Assembly: GCA_041674265.1 (NCBI GenBank)
Contig: JBAYWC010000002.1
Location: forward strand, 1 to 64,000
DNA length: 64,000 nt
Reading direction: 5' to 3'
Source of the DNA: QYQL01 sp041674265
GTDB lineage: Bacteria; Verrucomicrobiota; Verrucomicrobiia; Chthoniobacterales; Terrimicrobiaceae
A program made the position numbers and the translations under genes. Each line of letters opens with the position of its first letter. The stretch's first letter is position 1. Shown here piece after piece: positions 20,014 through 26,391 of this stretch. A model generated the notes under the pieces. The model saw nothing but the letters and a program-made list of their open reading frames with translations, had not been told where the DNA came from and did not search any database.

Positions 20014-21419
20014 TGAAATCCGTCGCGATCATCGGCGCGGGCATCACGGGGCTGACCGCGGCATTTTATCTCAAACGCGCGGGCATCCCTGTCGTGATCT
20101 ACGAGTCGGGCAGCCGGGTCGGCGGCGCGATCCGGTCTCTCCGGCAGGATGGCTATCTTGCGGAGTTCGGGCCGAACACGATTCTGGAAACCTCGCCGAA
20201 AATCACGCGCCTCCTCCGCGACGCGGGCCTGGAACCCCGCCGGCTCGATCCCGCCCCGGAGGCGGATGCGCGTTATGTGGTGAGGGACAAACGCCCGATT
20301 GCCATGCCCGGCTCGCCGCTCGGGTTTTTGACGACAAAACTCTTTTCCCTCCAGGCCAAGCTGGCTGTGCTGCGCGAGCCGTTCGTGCCGCCGCGCCGTG
20401 ATGGCGTGGAGGAGAGCGTCGCCGAATTTGTCCTGCGACGGTTGGGCCGGGAATTTCTCGCCCATGCGATCGACGCGATGGTCGCCGGAGTTTACGCGGG
20501 CGACCCCGCTAGGCTGTCCCTCCAGCAGGCCTTCCCAAAACTCGCCGCGATCGAGGCCAAATATGGCTCGCTCATCAAGGGGCAGATCTTTGGTGCGCGT
20601 GAGCGCAGGAGACGCGGCGAGGTCGCCAAGGATCGTGCGCCAAAATTCTCCTTCGACGAGGGACTGCAAGTGCTGCCCGACACACTGCTCGCGCACCTCG
20701 GCGACGCGGTGCAACTCAACACCCTGGTCACGAAGGCAACCCGGCATTCCGACGGTTGGACGCTTGGCCTCCGGACGAATGACAGCGGATCGCGTTCTCA
20801 TCACAGTGCGGTCATTTATGCGGGCACGGCATACGGCCTCGCGAAGTTGCAGGTCGAACTGATGGCTCCGGCCTCCGGTTCATCCATCGGAAATCCGCTC
20901 GACCTTTCGCCGTTTTCCGAAATCCGTCATCCGCCCGTGGCAAGCGTGGTGCTCGGTTTCCGGCGCGAAGACGTGACGCATCCCTGCCAGGGGTTCGGCG
21001 CATTGATTCCGAATGTCGAGGGGTTCAGGATTCTCGGCACGATCTTTTCTTCGTCGCTGTTTCCGAACCGTGCGCCGGCCGGACATCTCACCCTCACCAG
21101 CTACATCGGCGGCGAACGACATCCCGGGCTGGCTTCCCTGCCGCCGGACGAACTTTTCGACCTGACCCGGCGGGATTTGCGCGCGCTGTTCGGGGCGAAT
21201 GGCAGCCCGACATTCCGGCATTGCGCGTTTTTTCCCAAGGCCATCCCGCAATACAATCTCGGCTACGGGCGCTTCCGGGAACTGATGGCCGAAATCGAAA
21301 CAAAAGCGCCGGGCCTGTTTTTTGCCGGACATTACCGCGACGGGATTTCGTTGGGCGATTCCATCGTCTCGGGCTGCAACATCGCCCAACGGGTTGGGAA
21401 GTCCCTGACCATCGCATGA
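20013..21419 (+). CDS. hemY: Protoporphyrinogen oxidase (HemG/HemY-type FAD enzyme)
   Basis: FAD-dependent oxidase of the PPOX family, 468 residues, turning protoporphyrinogen IX into protoporphyrin IX. The N-terminal dinucleotide fold reads VAIIGAGITGLTAAFYLKRAG, followed by ESGSRVGGAIRS. The AEFGPNTI segment and the C-terminal GLFFAGHYRDGISLGDSIVSG, which closes the FAD site, are intact. It is translationally coupled to hemN. With hemN before it and a ferrochelatase further along, the protoporphyrin branch is indicated. The restriction-modification island starts 75 bp after its stop and separates it from hemH. Confidence 0.93.
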   Translation: MKSVAIIGAGITGLTAAFYLKRAGIPVVIYESGSRVGGAIRSLRQDGYLAEFGPNTILETSPKITRLLRDAGLEPRRLDPAPEADARYVVRDKRPIAMPGSPLGFLTTKLFSLQAKLAVLREPFVPPRRDGVEESVAEFVLRRLGREFLAHAIDAMVAGVYAGDPARLSLQQAFPKLAAIEAKYGSLIKGQIFGARERRRRGEVAKDRAPKFSFDEGLQVLPDTLLAHLGDAVQLNTLVTKATRHSDGWTLGLRTNDSGSRSHHSAVIYAGTAYGLAKLQVELMAPASGSSIGNPLDLSPFSEIRHPPVASVVLGFRREDVTHPCQGFGALIPNVEGFRILGTIFSSSLFPNRAPAGHLTLTSYIGGERHPGLASLPPDELFDLTRRDLRALFGANGSPTFRHCAFFPKAIPQYNLGYGRFRELMAEIETKAPGLFFAGHYRDGISLGDSIVSGCNIAQRVGKSLTIA

Positions 21420-21493
21420 TTTCTCCCCCCCACGAAATCCGGGCGACAGGAAGCCGGCAATCCTGTATATCGGGGAACAAACAGGAACAACCC

Positions 21494-21741
21494 ATGCCCA
21501 CAACACTCGAAACCATCACACGCGAAGCGCTGGAAGTGCCCCGCCAACAGCAAATCCGGCGCGCACATTATCTACTTTCGCCCGGCGACGAGCCGGTCGA
21601 TCTGGAAGTCGAAGCTGCATGGGATACGGAGATCCGCGCCCGGCTGAAAGCCTGCGATGAAGGAAAGCTGGAGACCGTGCCCTTCGAGTAAGTAAAACGG
21701 GAGATAGAATCCCGTCTGCGCTAATGCAAACAACCTTTTCT
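21494..21741 (+). pseudogene. Decayed antitoxin copy with toxin stub
   Basis: A degenerate copy of the antitoxin at 25874. It aligns codon by codon (MPTTLETITREALEVPRQQQ; LETVPFE) until a TAA at 21689 that replaces a Glu codon. The frame then continues as VKREIESRLR to a second TAA, again in place of Glu, at 21722. The toxin ATG follows in the same overlapping arrangement as the intact pair, but only about six codons (MQTTFS, versus MQVTFS in the intact toxin) remain before similarity ends. The antitoxin still could make a 65-residue truncated peptide. It marks the left border of the island between hemY and hemH. Confidence 0.75.
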
Positions 21742-21800
21742 TCCTCCACATCGGCCTTCGATTCTGGCATGACTCCCCGCTTTCTGATCTCAAAGTCGAC

Positions 21801-23063
21801 ATGACACCCAAACCTCCAGTTTTGCCTGAGCGCCCCAAGGATCGCTTCGAGGTTTATCGGCTTTTTGACGGGATCTCCAGTGAGGGAAAAGAGGGGATCG
21901 ATCAGGGACGAACCCGCACTCCCTTGGTCAAATCTTTTCTCGTCGAGCATGTTTCCTCCACCAGGGGAAGGCAAACCCGCACTCCCCAAGAAATCTGGTC
22001 ACGCTTGGGGGGAAGTCCGCACCCGATTGATTCAGACTTTTTTTCCATTCAAGGAACGGTGAGGGATGAATCTGGAACCCGGCAGACAACCGTTGGCTAT
22101 TTGGAGCGCTACGACGAACGCTTCTTCGCCTACTACACCACGGAAGTTTCCCAGAGTGCCAAAAAGCGCGTGACAAAGTGGATCCAGAAATCTCCGGATC
22201 TCGATTCCTGCTGGTTCAACAGCGATCTTCTCCAGGTTCTTTGGAACCGGGATGTTTCACGGCGCGGGGACCAGCGATTCGGCAAGCTGACGTTCAAGCA
22301 CGAGAGCATTTTTGAGATGCCCGTGAATGCCGAGGATTCGGAAGAGGAACCCGATGAGGACGCCCGGACAGAGGATTCCGATCTTGAGGAACAAGCCGGA
22401 CCGGAGAGGAGGAAGGCCCGCTTTGACATGAGCGACCGCATCGGGCGCATCAAGCAGTCGCTGGGCAATCTCCAGGAGCAGTATCTTCCGCTTTACGCTC
22501 TTTATTCGCTCCGCTTTCCCTCACGACTCGGAAGGGGCAGCCACGACCTCTACCAGCATGGTCAGCTCACCAATCGCTCCGATAGCTTCGAGGACCATCG
22601 CGGCACGGCCCTCTATCTCCATCAAGTTTACAAAAATATCCTTGAGAGCACGGAGTCGAAAGCCTGGAGCGATTCGGAAACCTCATTGAATGCCGCTACG
22701 CGGCCTCACAAAGGCGTGCCGCTGATTGTCCGTTTCGCCGAACCCCTCACCGAGACCACTTTCAAGCAATGGATTTCGCGCGCCTTCCACAAGAAGAATG
22801 TTTTTCGGCTCTGGGGCGAACCCATCTGGATGGGGCCGACGAAGGTTCATGTCTATGGAGCAGACCGACACCTCTGGCAGCCGCTGAATCTTGAAATCAC
22901 AGGGGAGGGAATGGTTGCCATCCTCCCGAAAGGAACGTGCGGAAATACCTTTCACCGGCTTGTCACCAACATCCAGCGGTATGTCTGCCCGAAAGTGGAT
23001 GCCTGGGTGGGCAGCACTCCGCTCACGGACCTCATGTCACAGGCCACCGGCTCGGAAAATTAA
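21801..23063 (+). CDS. Unknown 420-aa protein preceding type III methyltransferase
   Basis: I do not recognise this protein. It is 420 residues, soluble, without signal peptide or membrane segments. Residues 1-130 contain WSRLGGSPHPIDSDFFSIQG and a YLERYDERFFAYYTTEVS stretch. Residues about 175-205 are a very acidic, probably flexible linker (EDSEEEPDEDARTEDSDLEE). The C-terminal third (PLIVRFAEPLTETTFKQW; WGEPIWMGPTKVHVYGAD) looks globular. It starts 60 bp beyond the toxin stub and is followed after 4 bp by the 114-residue gene and then by the methyltransferase on the same strand, so it probably belongs to the restriction-modification operon. A regulator or additional subunit is possible; no motif supports a choice. 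Confidence 0.8.
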   Translation: MTPKPPVLPERPKDRFEVYRLFDGISSEGKEGIDQGRTRTPLVKSFLVEHVSSTRGRQTRTPQEIWSRLGGSPHPIDSDFFSIQGTVRDESGTRQTTVGYLERYDERFFAYYTTEVSQSAKKRVTKWIQKSPDLDSCWFNSDLLQVLWNRDVSRRGDQRFGKLTFKHESIFEMPVNAEDSEEEPDEDARTEDSDLEEQAGPERRKARFDMSDRIGRIKQSLGNLQEQYLPLYALYSLRFPSRLGRGSHDLYQHGQLTNRSDSFEDHRGTALYLHQVYKNILESTESKAWSDSETSLNAATRPHKGVPLIVRFAEPLTETTFKQWISRAFHKKNVFRLWGEPIWMGPTKVHVYGADRHLWQPLNLEITGEGMVAILPKGTCGNTFHRLVTNIQRYVCPKVDAWVGSTPLTDLMSQATGSEN

Positions 23064-23067
23064 TGCG

Positions 23068-23412
23068 ATGACACCTGCTGAACTGATCCGCGATCTTTCA
23101 CTTGAAGTGTCCGCTCAACAGTTGCTCCGTGAAACCACGCAGGGAACCGTCATCTACCTCCCCCGGCAAAAGCAGCAAAGGATGGAGAAACTCGTCGTCG
23201 AGAATATTTTCAAACGCGTCCGGGAAGTTTGGAAGGACAAGCATCCCGACTTGATCCGACTTGAGGGGAGAACCATGACGATCAATTTTGAGTCCGACCT
23301 CCGCCGTGACGATTTCCTTGACTGGCTTGAGGACGGAGACAAAACGAAATTCTCCGACAAGGCTCCTCCTCCGGAAACCCCCGAGTTTCCCGGCATGTTC
23401 TCCCAATCATGA
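23068..23412 (+). CDS. Unknown 114-aa protein in restriction-modification operon
   Basis: Small soluble protein, 114 residues from the ATG at 23068, unknown to me. The sequence MTPAELIRDLSLEVSAQQLL leads to a basic helical part (KQQRMEKLVVENIFKRVREVWKD) and an acidic part (DLRRDDFLDWLEDGDK), ending with a proline-rich tail. It lies 4 bp after the 420-residue gene and 22 bp before the methyltransferase, so the three are probably co-transcribed. Charge pattern and size suit a protein-binding partner of the preceding gene product, but that is a guess from context only. Confidence 0.75.
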   Translation: MTPAELIRDLSLEVSAQQLLRETTQGTVIYLPRQKQQRMEKLVVENIFKRVREVWKDKHPDLIRLEGRTMTINFESDLRRDDFLDWLEDGDKTKFSDKAPPPETPEFPGMFSQS

Positions 23413-23434
23413 GTCTCGCTCGGAATTCTTTTTC

Positions 23435-25789
23435 ATGCCCACTCTGAACTGGATCGGCAAGGAAGCCGTCGTCAACCATCACCACCAGGTCCCGTTTCGT
23501 TTGCTCAACGACGTGCCGGATCTTGCATGCGGCGAACCGGGCGCGGGAAACCTCATCGTCGAGGGCGACAACCTCGAAGCCCTCAAGGCCCTCCTGCCCT
23601 ACTACGCCGGACAGGTGAAGTGCATCTACATCGACCCGCCTTACAACACGGGCAACGAAGGCTGGGTTTACAATGACAACGTCCGCAGCCCGATCATCGG
23701 GGAGTGGCTCGGAAAGACCGTCGGCAAGGAGGGCGAAACCCTCGACCGCCACGACCGATGGCTCTGCATGATGTATCCTCGCTTGGCCCTGCTGCGCGAG
23801 TTTCTGCGGGAGGATGGGATTTTGCTGATCACGATTGATGATGCTGAAGTGGAGAGTGCCATAGTTCTCGGAAATGAGATTTTCGGCCGCAATAATAACC
23901 GAGCGACAATTATTTGGCAGCATAGCGTTCAGCCCAAAGGCTATTCTGGGAAAATTTCAATTCACCACAACTACCTTCTGGCATTTGCAAAATCTGAAGC
24001 GTTCACCTTTCGGGATATTCCACGAAAAGAGGAACACAACGCGAACTACTCCAATCCTGACAATGACCCAAATGGTCCGTGGCGGTCTGGCGATGTGCGG
24101 AATGCACTTTATCGCCCAAACCTCATTTACGACTTAGTCACGCCATCTGGAAAAATCATCAAACCGCCGACAAAAGGCTGGCGCTGGAGCAAGGAGACGA
24201 TGACCGAAAGAATTCGGACTGGTGAAATTGTTTTTCGGGCAGATGAAACAAGAATTGTTCGGAAGATTTATCTCAATAATCAAGAGGGTCGCGCCCCAGA
24301 GTCGATTTGGTTTGGTGAGGACGTTGGAACAACCCGCGATGCGAACCAAGAGCTTAAAGACATATTTACCCACTCCCCGTTTGATACCCCGAAGCCAACA
24401 AGCCTACTTGAACGCATCCTTCAAATTTGCACCAACCCCGGCGACCTGGTATTGGATTCCTTCGCCGGAAGCGGGACGACGGGCCATGCGGTATTGAAAA
24501 TGAACGCCGTAGAAGCGGCGTCCCGCCGCTTGGAATTGGAGGGAAAGACGCAGGATGCGTCTTCTACGGGAAGCGGGACGACGGGGCACGCGGTATTGAA
24601 AGCGAACGCCGTAGAAGCGGCGTCCCGCCGCTTGGAAAACGAGGGCAAGACGCAGGATGCGTCTTCTACGGTGAACTATTTCGACCCGTCTGAATCGGTG
24701 GCTCATTTGACCGGGAATCTGCCGCACTGGCGGCAGGATGGGGCGACATATTTTGTGACATTCCGGACAGCGGACTCGATGCCGCAGGCCAAACTCAAGC
24801 AGTGGTTGGATGAGCGCAATGAGTGGATGGAGGAACATCCGGAACCCCACACATCCGCCGAACGCCAGGAATACACGAAGCTTTTCCCACAGAGGTTTCA
24901 GAAGTGGCTGGATGAGGGATACGGACCGTGCCACCTTGCAAGGCCCGACGTGAAGGCGATTGTCGAAAATGCGTTGAGTCATTTCGACGGGACCCGTTAC
25001 CGGCTTGGGGAGTATGTCGTGATGCCGAACCACGTCCATGTGCTGGTGTCGCCGCTGGGCGAGCATGTGCTTTCGGACATCCTACAGGCTTTGAAATCTT
25101 TCACGGCAAAGGAAATCAACCGTCTCATCGGCGAGACGGGACATTTTTGGCAGAAGGAATCCTTCGATCACATCGTGCGCAGCCCGGAGCAGATGGAACG
25201 GATCAAGGAATACATCCGGGACAATCCAAAAGCAGTAGAAGCGGCGTCCCGCCGCTTTGGAGCAAAGACGCAAGATGCGTCTTCTACGACTCGGCGTTTC
25301 ATTCTCGTTGAGATGGAGCCGGAGATTGCGCCGAAGATCACGGCGGAGCGGGTGCGGCGGGTGGCGGAGGGCTACAAGAACGCCAAGGGCGAGAAGGTTG
25401 CCGGGCTCGGCGGAGGGTTCCGCTATTGCCGTCTCGGCGAGCCGCTTTTCGATGCCGACCGGCAGATCCGTCCGTCCGTGACATTCGGCGAGTTGGCGCG
25501 GCATGTGTATTTCACCGAGACCGGCGAGCCGCTTCCGCGCGAGCGGGTGCCGAATACCCCGCTGCTCGGCGTGTGCCGTGGCGTGGCGATTTACCTGCTC
25601 TACAACGGCATCCTTGGCGACAAGAGCACGAATGGCGGCAACGTGCTGACCCGCGCCGTTCTGTCCAAGCTGCCGAAGTTCGACGGCCAGAAAGTGATCT
25701 ATTGCGCGGGCTGCCTGCTCGGGACCGGGCGCCGGAATGCCGCGCGGATCGTGATCCGACAAACCCCCTACGAAATCCGCACGACATGA
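23435..25789 (+). CDS. Type III Mod methyltransferase with in-frame RAYT/REP insertion
   Basis: Modification subunit of a type III restriction-modification system, an S-adenosylmethionine-dependent adenine-N6 (or cytosine-N4) methyltransferase of the beta class. From the ATG at 23435 (MPTLNWIGKE) the open frame is 784 residues. Motif IV (DPPYNTGNEGW) begins at residue 67 and motif I (FAGSGTTG) at 343, in the beta-class order. Residues 359-618 do not belong to a methyltransferase: they are three REP-encoded peptides (VEAASRR...KTQDASST), a copied motif I helix, and a RAYT transposase domain. The host protein resumes at TRRFILVEMEPEIAPKI and runs to the end. Without the insert it would be about 524 residues, a normal Mod size. 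The insertion sits in the loop after the motif I helix. Whether the fusion protein still methylates DNA is unknown. Confidence 0.88.
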   Translation: MPTLNWIGKEAVVNHHHQVPFRLLNDVPDLACGEPGAGNLIVEGDNLEALKALLPYYAGQVKCIYIDPPYNTGNEGWVYNDNVRSPIIGEWLGKTVGKEGETLDRHDRWLCMMYPRLALLREFLREDGILLITIDDAEVESAIVLGNEIFGRNNNRATIIWQHSVQPKGYSGKISIHHNYLLAFAKSEAFTFRDIPRKEEHNANYSNPDNDPNGPWRSGDVRNALYRPNLIYDLVTPSGKIIKPPTKGWRWSKETMTERIRTGEIVFRADETRIVRKIYLNNQEGRAPESIWFGEDVGTTRDANQELKDIFTHSPFDTPKPTSLLERILQICTNPGDLVLDSFAGSGTTGHAVLKMNAVEAASRRLELEGKTQDASSTGSGTTGHAVLKANAVEAASRRLENEGKTQDASSTVNYFDPSESVAHLTGNLPHWRQDGATYFVTFRTADSMPQAKLKQWLDERNEWMEEHPEPHTSAERQEYTKLFPQRFQKWLDEGYGPCHLARPDVKAIVENALSHFDGTRYRLGEYVVMPNHVHVLVSPLGEHVLSDILQALKSFTAKEINRLIGETGHFWQKESFDHIVRSPEQMERIKEYIRDNPKAVEAASRRFGAKTQDASSTTRRFILVEMEPEIAPKITAERVRRVAEGYKNAKGEKVAGLGGGFRYCRLGEPLFDADRQIRPSVTFGELARHVYFTETGEPLPRERVPNTPLLGVCRGVAIYLLYNGILGDKSTNGGNVLTRAVLSKLPKFDGQKVIYCAGCLLGTGRRNAARIVIRQTPYEIRTT
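24509..24567. repeat. REP double hairpin R1
   Basis: A 59-bp unit with two hairpins: AAGCGGCG-TCC-CGCCGCTT (8-bp stem, 3-base loop) and AGACGCA-GGA-TGCGTCT (7-bp stem, 3-base loop). The outer ends, GTAGAAG and CTTCTAC, are mutually inverted. It is translated as VEAASRRLELEGKTQDASST. Confidence 0.9.
24611..24669. repeat. REP double hairpin R2
   Basis: A 59-bp copy of R1, exactly 102 bp downstream, with the same two stems and outer inverted ends; the linker between stems differs (GGAAAACGAGGGCA). It ends one base before the GTG codon from which RAYT similarity runs. Confidence 0.9.
24671..25234 (+). other. RAYT (REP-associated tyrosine transposase) coding domain
   Basis: Residues 413-600 of the fusion form a complete-looking Y1/HUH domain: GATYFVTFRTADSMP at the N-terminus, MPNHVHVLV carrying the HUH pair (His533, His535), and EYIRDNP with the candidate nucleophile Tyr593. 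RAYTs nick REP hairpins as single strands. A GTG at 24671 could start independent translation, but I see no clear ribosome-binding site and no own stop; the frame flows through R3 into methyltransferase. It has the usual length of about 190 residues. Confidence 0.85.
25235..25287. repeat. REP double hairpin R3
   Basis: A 53-bp unit with the same first stem (AAGCGGCG/CGCCGCTT) and a second stem AGACGCA-AGA-TGCGTCT, flanked by GTAGAAG and CTTCTAC. The linker is six bases shorter than in R1 and R2. It is read as VEAASRRFGAKTQDASST and closes the insertion. Confidence 0.9.
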
Positions 25790-25800
25790 AAACTGGATAC

Positions 25801-25849
25801 GTAGAAGCGGCGTCCCGCCGCTTGCAAAGCGACAAGATGCCGCTTCTAC
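25801..25849. repeat. REP double hairpin R4, diverged
   Basis: A 49-bp unit located 11 bp past the methyltransferase stop. The first stem (AAGCGGCG/CGCCGCTT) is perfect. The second half has changed (GCGACAAGATGCCGCTTCTAC) so that its stem is weak, though the outer CTTCTAC end remains. It lies in the leader of the antitoxin gene. Confidence 0.8.
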
Positions 25850-25873
25850 TTGATAAAACGAAAGGAAAACGCC

Positions 25874-26113
25874 ATGGCAACAACACTTGAAGTGATCACG
25901 CACGAGGTGCTGGAACTACCCCGCTCCCAGCAAATCCGCCTTGCCCATTATCTTCTCTCGCTGGATGACGATCCGGTGGATCCGGAAATCGAAGCCGCGT
26001 GGGAGAATGAAATCTGCGCCCGCATGCAAGCGTATCGTGAGGGGCGGCTGGAAACTGTTCCATTTGAAGAGGTGAAACGGGACATCGCAGCCCGCTTGCG
26101 CGAATGCAAGTAA
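25874..26113 (+). CDS. Addiction-module antitoxin (unstable antitoxin family)
   Basis: A 79-residue protein of the short 'putative addiction module component' type that pairs with RelE/ParE toxins. It reads MATTLEVITHEVLELPRSQQ, then a SLDDDPVDPEIEAAWENEI segment and a basic end (EEVKRDIAARLRECK) that would bind the toxin. The WENEI/ARMQAYREG pattern is typical of the family. Its last ten bases overlap the toxin start. It is the intact counterpart of the broken copy at 21494. The pair lies between the Mod and Res genes and may help keep the restriction operon in the genome. Confidence 0.88.
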   Translation: MATTLEVITHEVLELPRSQQIRLAHYLLSLDDDPVDPEIEAAWENEICARMQAYREGRLETVPFEEVKRDIAARLRECK

Positions 26114-26391
26114 CGTTCTCGCCTCAAGCCCGCGAAGAAATCGCGGAAGCTGCGCTCTACTACGAGGGACAGCAAAGTGGGCTGGGTTCGGAATACACGG
26201 AAGAGGTGTATGCGTTCGTGCAGATGGTGACCATCGCTCCGGAGCAGCCGAGACTCAGGCGTCGTGGTTATCGAAGAGTGAATCTGGATCGTTTTCCTTA
26301 CTACATCGCCTATTCGATTGAAACCGGAGTCATCTTGATTTTGGCTATCGGCCATGCTGCCCGAAAGCCCGAATACTGGATAAAGCCATGA
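26104..26391 (+). CDS. RelE/ParE-family toxin
   Basis: A 95-residue toxin with the RelE/ParE fold: a first strand and helix (MQVTFSPQAREEIAEAALYY), a middle part with the basic RLRRRGYRRVNLDRFPYYIAYSIE segment, and an end VILILAIGHAARKPEYW where the His and Arg are common. ParE members poison gyrase and RelE members cut mRNA on the ribosome; sequence alone does not settle which. It overlaps the antitoxin by ten bases and the res start by four (ATGA), so antitoxin, toxin and restriction subunit are translationally chained. Confidence 0.9.
   Translation: MQVTFSPQAREEIAEAALYYEGQQSGLGSEYTEEVYAFVQMVTIAPEQPRLRRRGYRRVNLDRFPYYIAYSIETGVILILAIGHAARKPEYWIKP

Larger units (their letters stand above)
24467..24670 (+). 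repeat. 102-bp tandem duplication inside the methyltransferase gene
   Basis: Unit 1 (24467-24568) and unit 2 (24569-24670) are adjacent copies, each with the methyltransferase motif I segment (GSGTTGHAVLK) plus one REP double hairpin. They differ at a few bases (for example GGGCCATG versus GGGGCACG). The unit is 34 codons, so the frame is retained and the protein has a second, partial motif I helix. Confidence 0.9.
24509..25287 (+). mobile_element. In-frame RAYT element with flanking REP double hairpins
   Basis: About 780 bp carrying, in order, REP R1, a 42-bp copy of host sequence, REP R2, the RAYT coding region and REP R3. Both ends are the same sequence type: GTAGAAGCGGCG at the left and ATGCGTCTTCTAC at the right. 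RAYTs are Y1 transposases related to IS200/IS605 that act on REP hairpins; such flanking is expected for a REP-RAYT unit. No stop codon occurs in the host frame anywhere in it. Target-site duplication is not obvious. Confidence 0.85.

Noticed and set aside
21689..21741. Stop-codon recoding in the left antitoxin copy
   Set aside because: Two Glu-to-TAA changes plus toxin loss are better explained by decay; no other gene in the window uses in-frame TAA.
24509..25849. CRISPR array reading of the four REPs
   Set aside because: Spacing is irregular, units are double hairpins around a transposase gene, and no cas genes are present.
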